From contig JBAYES010000006.1 of NCBI GenBank assembly GCA_041667545.1, positions 1 to 56,393 of the forward strand: DNA of 56,393 nucleotides, written 5' to 3'. Below are positions 25,855 through 34,638 of the stretch, in pieces. The number at the start of each line of letters is the position of its first letter. Position 1 is the stretch's first letter. The translations under genes and the position numbers were made by a program. The stretch is from SLID01 sp041667545 (GTDB lineage Bacteria > Omnitrophota > Gorgyraeia > Tantalellales > Tantalellaceae). The notes beneath the pieces were generated by a model. That model was not told the origin of the DNA, ran no database searches, and worked only from the letters and a program-made list of their open reading frames with translations.

Positions 25855-26898
25855 ATGAAAAAAGCTCTAATAACCGGTATCACCGGCCAAGACGGTTCGT
25901 ACCTGGCGGAATTATTACTTTCGAAAGGATATGAGGTACATGGGATAATAAGATGCGCCAGCACTTTCAATACATCGAGGATAAACCATATTTACGTCGA
26001 TCCTCACAAGAAAACCTCGATGCTATTTCTACATTACGGAGATCTTTCGGACTCGGAACAGATATCGTGGATACTCCACAGAATAGCTCCGCAAGAAGTT
26101 TATCATCTGGGGGCGCAAAGCCATGTCAGGGTGAGTTTTGACATCCCCGAATACACTTCGGAAATAACTGCTATAGGGACGACTCGCATACTTGAGTCCA
26201 TCCGCCAGAACCGGAAAACCATAAAGATGTACCAGGCGTCTTCCAGCGAACTGTTCGGTGCATCGCCCCCCCCGCAGAACGAATCGACCCACATGAAACC
26301 CCAGAGCCCCTATGCGTGCTCAAAACTCTACGCCTACTGGATGGCCAGAAATTACCGTTCGGCGTACAATATGTTCGTCTCGAACGGCATCTTATTCAAC
26401 CATGAAAGCCCCCGCCGCGGCGAAACTTTCGTCACGCGCAAGATAACCCGGGCTATCGCTTCTATCCTGGCGAAAAAACAGAAGTTCCTTTACCTCGGCA
26501 ACCTTGAGGCAAGACGGGACTGGGGTTACGCTCCCGAATATGTGGAAGCGATGCGGGAAATACTTCAACAAAAAAGTCCCGACGACTATGTCATAGGAAC
26601 GGGCGAAGACCACACCATAAAAGAATTCGTGGCCGCGGCGTTCGACTACGCCGGGCTTGACCATAGAAAACACGTGCGTATAGACAAAAGGTATTTCCGG
26701 CCGCTTGAAGCCGACAGGCTGCTTGCCGATCCAAAATTGACTTTCCGTAAATTGAAGTGGAAACCCCGAATAAAATTTCAGGAGCTGGTCAAAATAATGG
26801 TGGACGCGGATATGCGTAAAGCCGGCCTGCGGCCTGTAGGGGGAGGGGATAAAATATTGCGTAAAAAATTTCCGGACAGATGGTGGAGGACAGACTGA
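25855..26898 (+). CDS. GDP-mannose 4,6-dehydratase
   Basis: A 347-residue extended SDR enzyme. The NADP-binding GITGQDG is at residues 8-14. ASSSELFG supplies the catalytic serine and glutamate, and SPYACSKLYAYW gives the YxxxK pair. RRDWGYAPEYVEAM and the C-terminal RPLEADRLLADP are hallmark GMD sequences. It converts GDP-D-mannose to GDP-4-keto-6-deoxy-D-mannose in the cytoplasm. ATG 25855 sits four bases after GGGAGG; an upstream in-frame start at 25837 lacks support. fcl follows two bases after its stop, so the pair makes GDP-L-fucose. Confidence 0.95.
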   Translation: MKKALITGITGQDGSYLAELLLSKGYEVHGIIRCASTFNTSRINHIYVDPHKKTSMLFLHYGDLSDSEQISWILHRIAPQEVYHLGAQSHVRVSFDIPEYTSEITAIGTTRILESIRQNRKTIKMYQASSSELFGASPPPQNESTHMKPQSPYACSKLYAYWMARNYRSAYNMFVSNGILFNHESPRRGETFVTRKITRAIASILAKKQKFLYLGNLEARRDWGYAPEYVEAMREILQQKSPDDYVIGTGEDHTIKEFVAAAFDYAGLDHRKHVRIDKRYFRPLEADRLLADPKLTFRKLKWKPRIKFQELVKIMVDADMRKAGLRPVGGGDKILRKKFPDRWWRTD

Positions 26899-26900
26899 AT

Positions 26901-27845
26901 ATGAAAAGTTCTATTGCGGGTAAACGTATTTTTGTAAGCGGCGGTAACGGTTTTTTAGGGCATTTCATAGTTAAAAGGCTGCGGGCGCGCGGGTGTAAAG
27001 ATATATTCGTACCGGACCACTCCGAATATGACCTCAGGGAACCGGACCGGATAAAAGCCGCTTACAATGCCGCCAAGCCGGATATAGTAATACACCTGGC
27101 CGCGAAAGTCGGCGGGATAGGCCTTAACAAAGAAAAACCCGGCGAACTTTTTTACGATAACCTCGTTATGGGTGTACACATGATAGAACAAGCCAGGATA
27201 ATGGGTATAAAGAAATTCGTGGCGCTCGGGACCATATGCTGTTACCCGAAATTCCCTCCTGTTCCTTTCAAGGAAAAAGACCTGTGGGAAGGCTATCCCG
27301 AGGAAACTAACGCGCCTTACGGACTCGCCAAAAAGATGCTGCTCGTACAAGCGCAAAGTTACAGGGCCCAATACGGCATGAACGCCATATTCCTGATGCC
27401 TGTCAACCTTTACGGGCCGGGGGATAATTTTGACCCGAGTTCTTCACACGTGATCCCCGCCTTGATAAAAAAATGTTTCGATGCCAAGGCCAGAGGAGAA
27501 AAAAAGATCGTCGTGTGGGGTACCGGCAACCAGACGAGGGAATTTTTATATGTGGAGGATTGCGCCGAAGCCATAGTGTCGGCTGCGGAATCATATGACA
27601 AACCGGATCCCGTGAATATAGGTTCGGGAAAAGACATAAAGATAAGTGATCTGGCCCGGATAATAGCGAAGCTAACCGGATTCGAAGGAAAGATCGAATG
27701 GGACAGGTCAAGACCCGACGGCCAGCCCAAGCGAAGACTTGACGTGAAAAAAGCCCAAAAGGAATTCGGGTTCAGGGCAAAAACATCTTTCGAGCGGGGC
27801 CTCGAAGAAACCGTCAACTGGTATAAAAAAACCTCAGGCCGATAA
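26901..27845 (+). CDS. GDP-L-fucose synthase
   Basis: A 314-residue SDR epimerase/reductase. The nucleotide loop GGNGFLG is at residues 14-20. GTICCYPKFPPVPFKE carries the family's cysteine and serine region, and NAPYGLAKKMLLVQ gives YxxxK. It epimerises and reduces the GMD product to GDP-L-fucose with NADPH. ATG 26901 follows GGAGGA (26885-26890), inside the end of gmd; an earlier in-frame start at 26880 would overlap gmd and is less likely. It converges on the ABC transporter gene with only seven bases between. Fucose, or a derivative, is thus a probable glycan component. Confidence 0.95.
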   Translation: MKSSIAGKRIFVSGGNGFLGHFIVKRLRARGCKDIFVPDHSEYDLREPDRIKAAYNAAKPDIVIHLAAKVGGIGLNKEKPGELFYDNLVMGVHMIEQARIMGIKKFVALGTICCYPKFPPVPFKEKDLWEGYPEETNAPYGLAKKMLLVQAQSYRAQYGMNAIFLMPVNLYGPGDNFDPSSSHVIPALIKKCFDAKARGEKKIVVWGTGNQTREFLYVEDCAEAIVSAAESYDKPDPVNIGSGKDIKISDLARIIAKLTGFEGKIEWDRSRPDGQPKRRLDVKKAQKEFGFRAKTSFERGLEETVNWYKKTSGR

Positions 27846-27852
27846 TATCAGA

Positions 27853-29685
27853 TCAATAAAACCTCTGGGATTCCCAGTATTCATAAAATCTGCCGCGACT
27901 CTCCAACAGGTCCTGCAGCGCACCCTGCTCCATAACACGGCCGTTATCCAACACGATGACTTTGTCCGCGTGCCTGATAGTCGAAAGCCTGTGCGCGATA
28001 ACGATCACTGTCTTATCAACAATAGCTTCGGATATCGCTTCCTGAATAAGACGCTCGGTCCCTGTATCCATGGCACTGGTAGCCTCGTCCAGTATGAGTA
28101 TATCGGCGTTCTTTAAAAGAGCCCTTGCTATCGAGACGCGTTGTTTTTCTCCGCCGGAAAGCTGCACGCCGCGATCGCCGATATACGTTTCCATTTTCTC
28201 GGGCAGGCTCATGACAAAATCCAATAATCTTGTCTTCGACAGAACGTCCCTGATCTCTTCTTCCGTAACGTTCCTGTCGACCCCGTAAGCTATATTGTTC
28301 TTAACGGTGTCGTTGAAAAGCAGAACATCCTGGCTTACCAGAGCGATATGCCTTCTTATTGAAGCGGCTGAAAACTCAACAATATCACGGCCGTCGATAA
28401 AGATCTTTCCCGGGCCGCATTCATAAAACCTCATCAGCAAGTTTATTATCGTGGTCTTTCCGGAACCTGTACTACCCACCAGCGCGGTAATTTCGTCTCT
28501 CTTGACCGAAAATGTAACGTCTTGCAGGACTTTAAGATCCTTCCGGTAAGAAAAAATCAGTCCGCGTACGTCTATCGCACTTTTGATGCCGGTAAAACCA
28601 ATATGTCCGTCCCTAATTATAAACTTGTTTTCGTCATCGAATATTTTAATAATTTGTTTCGCCGGGCCTATAACCGAGGCAAAACCTGCCCTTACACTGT
28701 TGAGGCCGCTCACGCACGTAAACATTCTTTTCAAGGCATAGAAATAGACCAGTAGCTTGCCTACGTCCAACGAATCATCTTTGACCAGGAGCCATGCGCT
28801 GAGAGATACGAGAGAGAGAAGGCTTATCATGATCACTGTGTCCATCATGGGGCCTATAATCGCGACTCTTTTATCAATACTGAATTCAAGATCTCTTATC
28901 GTATCGCTTTCCCTGGAAAATTCGTGATATTCCCTTTCTTCCCGGTTGTACAGCTTTACCAGCGGCATACAGGTGATCATATCGGAAACTCGGGAGTTTA
29001 TTGCCGAAACTTTTGACGCTTGTTTTTCGGAAAATATTTTTATCCTGTTTACAATTATGTGCACGGAATAATGGAACAAGGGAAGGATGAACAAACTTAA
29101 CACGGCTAGTATGGGGGATATGTAAAAGAGTATGATAAAATAGACCGCTACTTGAAATAACAGTATAAGAAAGTGGTTAAGTCTACTCAGATGTCCCGCC
29201 ACAGTAATGCTGAATCCGAGAAGCACATTCTGCAGATAACCTTTATTGGCGCGGTCGAAGAAAAGTTTGCCGAAAAGAATGTAACGACTGAAGATCTTTT
29301 TCCTCAGGGTGGAGGAAAGCTTTCTTACCTGCAGGGACATTGTCATGAAAGAAAGGTACCGGACGATGTTTTTAAGGATAGTGACCAATAGAAAACTGCA
29401 CAATAACACGGCTAAGGCCGCAACTTGCCGCCCGCCTATTTTACCCGTAAGAAATTTGGTTATCCAACCCAGAACGGGAACCGTCCTCATAAAATCAAAG
29501 TTCATGGCGAGAACGCCTCTGGATAGAGGCAAAAAAAGCCATGTGGCTACACCTTCTAAGAACGCTGTCATCAATGCCAGAGAAACAGGCAGAATAAGGT
29601 GCAAAGGATGGATATCCACCATTTTCAAGAATCTTCCCGCTAAAACAATCCTGGCATATATTCTCGTAAGAGGCGGTTTTCTCAT
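27853..29685 (-). CDS. MsbA-like ABC exporter (fused permease and ATPase)
   Basis: A 610-residue half-transporter. The first about 340 residues hold roughly six membrane helices, starting at HLILPVSLALMTAFLEG. The ATPase half has Walker A (VGSTGSGKTT), signature LSGGEKQRVSIAR, Walker B (ILILDEATSAMD) and the H-loop (VIVIAHRLS). It would work as a homodimer in the inner membrane, flipping a lipid-linked glycan or lipid. A GGGGAGAGA site precedes ATG 29685. It lies downstream of the export operon with a 198-base gap in which I see no gene, so it may share that transcript. Substrate is inferred from context only. Confidence 0.92.
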   Translation of the reverse strand: MRKPPLTRIYARIVLAGRFLKMVDIHPLHLILPVSLALMTAFLEGVATWLFLPLSRGVLAMNFDFMRTVPVLGWITKFLTGKIGGRQVAALAVLLCSFLLVTILKNIVRYLSFMTMSLQVRKLSSTLRKKIFSRYILFGKLFFDRANKGYLQNVLLGFSITVAGHLSRLNHFLILLFQVAVYFIILFYISPILAVLSLFILPLFHYSVHIIVNRIKIFSEKQASKVSAINSRVSDMITCMPLVKLYNREEREYHEFSRESDTIRDLEFSIDKRVAIIGPMMDTVIMISLLSLVSLSAWLLVKDDSLDVGKLLVYFYALKRMFTCVSGLNSVRAGFASVIGPAKQIIKIFDDENKFIIRDGHIGFTGIKSAIDVRGLIFSYRKDLKVLQDVTFSVKRDEITALVGSTGSGKTTIINLLMRFYECGPGKIFIDGRDIVEFSAASIRRHIALVSQDVLLFNDTVKNNIAYGVDRNVTEEEIRDVLSKTRLLDFVMSLPEKMETYIGDRGVQLSGGEKQRVSIARALLKNADILILDEATSAMDTGTERLIQEAISEAIVDKTVIVIAHRLSTIRHADKVIVLDNGRVMEQGALQDLLESRGRFYEYWESQRFY

Positions 29686-29883
29686 TCTCTCCCCTGTGAA
29701 TTTTTCGATCTATCCGTTCCGCAGAAGGGTCTTTCCGGCATTAACTCAATGTTCATCATATTTAAATCCTCGGAGCAAATTTCTGATATCCGGACAGCGG
29801 TAAGCCCTTCCGGACTACGCATTATGAAAGACTAAAAGATAAAACAGAATGATAAAATCGGGCGCCCGCCGCAGTCACTACCA

Positions 29884-31596
29884 CTAATTGACCGAAACAG
29901 TCCCAGCTAGCCAAGGCGGCTTCTCCATCTCATCCTTCATCCTGGTCATATCGCCGTAGCCCCTACGGTCCCCCTTGAGATAGAACCAGTCGTCCCGAGC
30001 CTGTCTGACCGCGGCAAACGGCCTTAAAGTACTTGAAATCACCTCTGTCGTCTTCGCCGCTATGGTAAGAGGTATATAAATAACATCCCCGTCCTCGATC
30101 CGTATGTTATTCGCCAGATTACCCCTGTATATCATATCATAGGCATCGACTGTCTTAGTAATGGGATGGATCTTGTCCGGCTTAGTAACAACGACTCTCC
30201 CCAGCGCCCTGTCCGTACCCCAGTCAGCAATGAGTAGAGCATCGCGAAGTGTAAGGCCGGGGCTGGTGATCGGATACGGCCTGGCGCCGAGCTCGTCAAT
30301 AACGTAAAAGATCTTGCTCTTGTAATCTTCTATGGTGACCGTTACGAAAGGATCTGTGACATAACGTTTCATCGTTTCGGAGATCTTCTCGGTAGCTTCA
30401 TCCAAAGTAAGGCCGTCTATAAAAACTACGTCATAGACCAAAGGAAGAATAAACTCCCCGCTAAGCCTTACGGCACCCTTGCCGCTCAGTTCCGGATGGT
30501 CGCGCACGCTTACCTGTATTACATCTCCCGGCCCGAGTGTGTAAAGATCACGTTTTCTTTCTTTTTTTCTGACATCAAGGATTACTTCTTCCACCGTTAT
30601 TCCGAGTTCTGCTTTATCCAGCATGGATCGGACGCGTTTTTTTGTTATCAGCCCCTCTAACTCCTCCTGATCCAACAATCCGGCAGCTCTGTCTCTAAGT
30701 TTTTGTTCTTCCTCTGCCAGAATGTCGTCGGCTTTTTTCCTAAGTTTTTCATCGCGGCTATCCCCCGAATGGATAGATCCACTTCTCCCCCTGGGTTCCA
30801 CTTCCGTCCCTCGAACCGGGGACTCCTGTTCTTCGAACATATCGTATCCTTCTTCGGAGCTATAGCCCTCGGCAAGATCGCGCGCTCTGATACGTTTGAG
30901 ATAAAAATCTTCCAGCTTTTTCATATATCGCTCGGCGACACTGTTCTTCGGGTCGCTGGCAAGAACATCCGCAAACCTCAAAAGCGCCTTGTCGTACCTC
31001 TTCTGCCTGTAATATCCCTTGCCTTCTTTCAAGAGATCCTTGATCATGTTCCTTCTCAAACGCCCTGAGTTACCGCCTATCCGCCTATCCCAGGATCTTT
31101 TTTCTCTTCGTTTATGTCCTTTGACCTGCTTTAATATGTTTTTAACGTATTCATCTTCCGGGCGGGTCATGGATATATACTCCAGTATCTCCGCCGCTTC
31201 GTCAAACCTTCCCTGGTCATACAGATCCATCGCTGTCCCGAAATATCTGTACAGCCTCTCGTCTTCCCCTACCCGGCGGGATGTCAATTCCCCATCGGAT
31301 GTATCTCTGCCTGAAGCGTAAATATAGGGATCAAGTATCCTCTCTTTCCCCCTCACTTCGAACTGGTATTGTCTATCTATGCTAGCCTGTTCAGCCGCCG
31401 TTAACCCCCCTGACATACCGGCAATAGCCCGTCCATCTTCCCGCCGCGCGTCTCTTACTGACGCGGCCGTAACAATTGCTATTTCATCGCTCTGGCCAGC
31501 AACTTCCCGGATGGGATAGGCCGCTGTCAAAAGGAAAGATAACAGAAAAAGCACACCCGCTATTATAGATTTTCTTGCCGCGCTTGATGTTTTCAT
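29884..31596 (-). CDS. Polysaccharide export protein, Wza-like with TPR-type N-terminus
   Basis: A 570-residue exported protein. A signal peptide (residues about 10-35, IIAGVLFLLSFLLTAAYP) lacks a clear lipobox cysteine. Residues about 100-240 contain tetratricopeptide-like helices (LYDQGRFDEAAEILEYIS, YYRQKRYDKALLRFADVL). A charged linker follows. From about residue 355 comes the export domain (LYTLGPGDVIQVSVRDHPEL) and then an SLBB-like segment (VIDELGARPYP). It should form or join the periplasmic/outer-membrane channel for polysaccharide. The TPR extension is not found in E. coli Wza. It starts three bases after the BY-kinase stop, in one operon with kinase and chain-length protein. Confidence 0.88.
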   Translation of the reverse strand: MKTSSAARKSIIAGVLFLLSFLLTAAYPIREVAGQSDEIAIVTAASVRDARREDGRAIAGMSGGLTAAEQASIDRQYQFEVRGKERILDPYIYASGRDTSDGELTSRRVGEDERLYRYFGTAMDLYDQGRFDEAAEILEYISMTRPEDEYVKNILKQVKGHKRREKRSWDRRIGGNSGRLRRNMIKDLLKEGKGYYRQKRYDKALLRFADVLASDPKNSVAERYMKKLEDFYLKRIRARDLAEGYSSEEGYDMFEEQESPVRGTEVEPRGRSGSIHSGDSRDEKLRKKADDILAEEEQKLRDRAAGLLDQEELEGLITKKRVRSMLDKAELGITVEEVILDVRKKERKRDLYTLGPGDVIQVSVRDHPELSGKGAVRLSGEFILPLVYDVVFIDGLTLDEATEKISETMKRYVTDPFVTVTIEDYKSKIFYVIDELGARPYPITSPGLTLRDALLIADWGTDRALGRVVVTKPDKIHPITKTVDAYDMIYRGNLANNIRIEDGDVIYIPLTIAAKTTEVISSTLRPFAAVRQARDDWFYLKGDRRGYGDMTRMKDEMEKPPWLAGTVSVN

Positions 31597-31599
31597 TCT

Positions 31600-32388
31600 T
31601 TACCTCGTGTCCCGATGGTATTGTTTGTACTTGTAGCGGTAATAGCGCAGATCTAAGATATCGGATACATTCGTCAGAATAGCGGCCTTGGGCCTGGCCT
31701 GTGCCCCGACAAGCATGTTGTAGGCTTCCTCGGCCAAAGATGCCTGAGTTACCCCCGACTTTACTACAAAAAATACCGCGTCGCACATCGCCCCCAGTAT
31801 GCTGGCATCCGTCACGCTCATCACTGGAGGGGTATCGAACAAAATGTAATCAAAGTTCTGCTTTAATTCTCCGATGATATGTTTCATCTTTTCCGACATC
31901 AACATCTCCGAAGGGTTTCCCTCCGGGGTACCGGCCGGAATGATATAGATATTCTCCACACTCGGAGTTTTGGTAAAATGCTCGATATCTACATCCCCGG
32001 ATATCACATGGGCAAAACCCGGATCACGCTGTATCCCGAACATCCTGTGTACAGCCGGCCTTCTCAGATCGGCATCTATCAGGATCACCTTTTTGCCGGC
32101 GTCAAGCGATATGGAAGCCGCCAGATTGCAGCTCGTTATCGTCTTGCCCTCCTGCTCCTGAGAACTTGTCAAGGCCACAGTTCTGATAGGGGCTTCAGGG
32201 GACATGGAATAAAGGTTCGTCCTCAACACCTTGTATTGTTCGGCCTGGTAAGACTCTTTGTCAACAATAGAAACTATCCTTCCGTCAATACCGTCTTTCC
32301 TTTTCTCTTTTTCGGCCACGTAAGCGGTCGGAAAAACATATTTCCCGACAATATCTTTCAGCCCAGTTGCTATTTTTTTGAAATTCAT
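31600..32388 (-). CDS. Tyrosine kinase of polysaccharide synthesis (BY-kinase, CpsD-like)
   Basis: A 262-residue cytoplasmic BY-kinase. Walker A is SSQEQEGKT (residues 75-83), Walker A' is VILIDADLRRP and Walker B is YILFDTPP. The C-terminus is a tyrosine cluster (YYRYKYKQYH), the autophosphorylation tail. It pairs with the membrane chain-length protein encoded just upstream, overlapping it by four bases (ATGA), so the Wzc function is split into two chains. I use ATG 32388, which has GGGGG five bases upstream; a longer start at 32505 would run far into the upstream gene. Phosphorylation cycling is known to tune chain length and export. Confidence 0.93.
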   Translation of the reverse strand: MNFKKIATGLKDIVGKYVFPTAYVAEKEKRKDGIDGRIVSIVDKESYQAEQYKVLRTNLYSMSPEAPIRTVALTSSQEQEGKTITSCNLAASISLDAGKKVILIDADLRRPAVHRMFGIQRDPGFAHVISGDVDIEHFTKTPSVENIYIIPAGTPEGNPSEMLMSEKMKHIIGELKQNFDYILFDTPPVMSVTDASILGAMCDAVFFVVKSGVTQASLAEEAYNMLVGAQARPKAAILTNVSDILDLRYYRYKYKQYHRDTR

Positions 32389-34013
32389 ATTACCCCCAGC
32401 ATTCTCAATACCGGGGTTACTATGAACCCGGACATGAGTACAAAAACTGCCAGCGCGATCACAAAAACCTTCCTGCCAAAATTCCTTCTCCTGTGCTCCT
32501 CCCACGATATCACCTGATCCATCGACGCCAGAACGGGTATTTTAAGAAGTACTCTCAATTCGGAAGACGACTTTATGGAATTGTCCAGCGAATCAGCCAG
32601 ATAAGCCAGGGTTATTCCCGCTCCAATACCCAGTATCGTCCAATAAAGCATAACCTTGGCATTCTGGAACGGAATAGGGTTAAGCGGTAACTGGGGTCCT
32701 TCGACAACGTTGATCTTGACCCCGACTTCTTCTCTTTCAATTCTGGCCCGTACCTCCCCCATTTCCATCTGATGACGCATTTCCTGCAAATATTTGAGGT
32801 TTACCTCCCGTTCGCCGCTAAGGCTGGCTAAGCGCGATATCTCAGACGATATCTCGCCTAAATGCGCGTAACCGGGGCTTAGCTGCTTCTCGGAGGAACT
32901 TTTATATTCTTCGATCCTGTCGATTTGAAGTTTTACCGTCTCTATTTGAGTTTCCACCATTCTCAGTTCTTCTTCTATTCTTTCCTCCAGGACACTTCTC
33001 CCCGCTGCGGGATCTGTCAGATCTCTGATCCTTTTTTCTTTCAGAAGATTGAGCCCGTCTATTTCTCCCTGTATCCTCCTTGCCTGGGGATGCGCCGGCA
33101 AAAATCCCTGGGCGAATAATTCCGACATAGCCAGTTCGTTCCTTACGATCGCCGCCCTGTACTGTGCCAGATAGTGATCCTTCTCGAGATCTCCGGCCGT
33201 AAATAAGGGCGCGGCGTCTTCCCCTGACAGCTGTCTAAGCAGATCTTCTTTTCTCTTCTCGAGTTCCAGAAGCTGCAGGTTGAGGTCGGTACTCTTTTCC
33301 TCATATCCTATCATCTGCTGGGCAAACGCCTGTCTCCTCATCGAGGTATCTCCCCGCGCGCCGGGCGACAGTATATCATCAACAAGCATCCTTTCTTCAC
33401 GGGAAAGTTCTGTGTATTTTCTTGTAAGATCCATCTTTATCCTGGATATTTCTTCATCGATATTTTTTATCTTGTCCCGGTAAAATTCCAGCTGGTTCCT
33501 CAAAAATGCCAGGCCCAATTCTATCTCAGATTCCGTCTTCTCCCTGCTTATCGTTTTTAACACGTCTATCGTAGCGCTAACCACTTTGTAAGAGATTTCC
33601 GGATCGGTATGCTGGAACTGTATGGTCGTTGCATTCGTCTGTCTGGGTCTTCTGGCGTTTATTTTTATCCCTTTGTTCGGATCCCTTAACCTGTTCACAA
33701 GCGCGTTTAACCTTTCTCCGTCCTTTTCCTCGGAAACCTCCGGCCATACCTCTTTTATTATCCTCTTTATGTTGTCGCCCAAAAGGATGTTGTTGAGCAT
33801 ATTCTCCTTTTGCCGAAAGAACTCCGAGCCGATGATATCCCCTCCGGGAACATCAAACGATATAGCCGCCATGCATTCGTATACAGGGGGCACCGCGGAA
33901 ATATACGAAAAAGCGATGCTCGCCATGATGACGATAGGAACTATAAACAAGCGTGGATGCTGGACGAGAAACCTTATCGAATCCAGCGATACCCCTGCAT
34001 TATCATGTTTCAT
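32385..34013 (-). CDS. Chain-length determinant / co-polymerase (Wzz-GumC-like)
   Basis: A 542-residue inner-membrane protein. The first membrane helix is residues about 20-42 (LFIVPIVIMASIAFSYI). A long periplasmic coiled coil follows (EEISRIKMDLTRKYTELSRE, EERIEEELRMVETQIETVKL). A second helix near 450 (MLYWTILGIGAGITLAYLA) is followed by a conserved SLDNSIKSSSELRVLL segment and, unusually, a third helix at the extreme C-terminus (VFVIALAVFVLMSGFIV). This topology resembles the PEP-CTERM/XrtA-type chain-length proteins. It is the kinase partner. A promoter with an extended -10 lies 60 bases upstream. Confidence 0.9.
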   Translation of the reverse strand: MKHDNAGVSLDSIRFLVQHPRLFIVPIVIMASIAFSYISAVPPVYECMAAISFDVPGGDIIGSEFFRQKENMLNNILLGDNIKRIIKEVWPEVSEEKDGERLNALVNRLRDPNKGIKINARRPRQTNATTIQFQHTDPEISYKVVSATIDVLKTISREKTESEIELGLAFLRNQLEFYRDKIKNIDEEISRIKMDLTRKYTELSREERMLVDDILSPGARGDTSMRRQAFAQQMIGYEEKSTDLNLQLLELEKRKEDLLRQLSGEDAAPLFTAGDLEKDHYLAQYRAAIVRNELAMSELFAQGFLPAHPQARRIQGEIDGLNLLKEKRIRDLTDPAAGRSVLEERIEEELRMVETQIETVKLQIDRIEEYKSSSEKQLSPGYAHLGEISSEISRLASLSGEREVNLKYLQEMRHQMEMGEVRARIEREEVGVKINVVEGPQLPLNPIPFQNAKVMLYWTILGIGAGITLAYLADSLDNSIKSSSELRVLLKIPVLASMDQVISWEEHRRRNFGRKVFVIALAVFVLMSGFIVTPVLRMLGVI

Positions 34014-34073
34014 GTTTATCCCCGTTAAAAAACCGGATCATACCGGATATCCTTGCCTCGTAACATAATATTG

Positions 34074-34108
34074 CCAATCAAGTATACCATGTCATTTCTG
34101 CTTTTCAA
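34074..34108 (-). promoter_or_regulatory. Putative promoter of the chain-length/kinase/export operon
   Basis: On the minus strand TTGAAA (34103-34108) and TATACT (34081-34086) are 16 bases apart, with CATGG immediately before the -10 (extended -10). The start site would be near 34074, giving a leader of about 60 bases. The remaining part of this 206-base gap shows no gene. Confidence 0.6.
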
Positions 34109-34219
34109 CGTCCCGGGTCTGAGCCCCTTCAGGAATAGAGCTGTCTCTCCCTGTGGATAACGCGCCCTACCGTAAAAACCTGTCACAAAACGTGAAAATA
34201 TCAACCGCCCGTCAGACGC

Positions 34220-34597
34220 TCATGTCGTCATCAGGGCATTATCAACGACGTCCATAAGTTCTCTCAAAGGCATGTTCTTACTGACATACCCATGAGCCCC
34301 CAGCTTTAATGCCTTGTTGACAGTCTCATCATCGTGGCCTCGAGCCGTATAGATCACCACGGGCAAAGAAGGGCTCTTCTCTTTTATTTTTTTCAGCACA
34401 TGCAACCCCGATCCTTCGGGGAGCCCGATATCCAGCAGTACGACATCTATTCCGCTGTTCTCCACCGAAAACAACGCGCTTGTTCCGGTCGGCGCCGTAA
34501 CCGTGTTGAATCCGCGAGCTTCGAACAATTCCTTCAGCATCTTCAAAAAACCGATCTCATCATCGACTATCAATACTGTCTGCTTCTCCCCGGCCAT
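34220..34597 (-). CDS. Stand-alone response regulator receiver
   Basis: A 125-residue CheY-like receiver with no output domain. The acidic pocket is D12/D13, the phospho-acceptor D56 (VLLDIGLP), the switch threonine T84 and the conserved lysine K107. ATG 34597 has GGGGAGGG just upstream and avoids overlap with the preceding gene; an in-frame start at 34663 would overlap it. It is the last gene of the PilZ-GGDDF operon and directly precedes the export operon promoter. Its kinase is not in the window. It probably acts through protein contact. Confidence 0.9.
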   Translation of the reverse strand: MAGEKQTVLIVDDEIGFLKMLKELFEARGFNTVTAPTGTSALFSVENSGIDVVLLDIGLPEGSGLHVLKKIKEKSPSLPVVIYTARGHDDETVNKALKLGAHGYVSKNMPLRELMDVVDNALMTT

Positions 34598-34638
34598 AAA
34601 ACCCTCCCCGCCGGCAGTCTTCCGTCCGGACCCCTTCG

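Noticed and set aside
29860..29885. GCGGGCGCCCG followed by ATTTTA as a terminator of the export operon
   Set aside because: The palindrome leaves no room for a loop and the T-run is short.
32389..32505. Longer N-terminus for the BY-kinase (from 32505)
   Set aside because: It would overlap the chain-length gene by 120 bases; ATG 32388 has a good ribosome site and the ATGA coupling seen across the locus.
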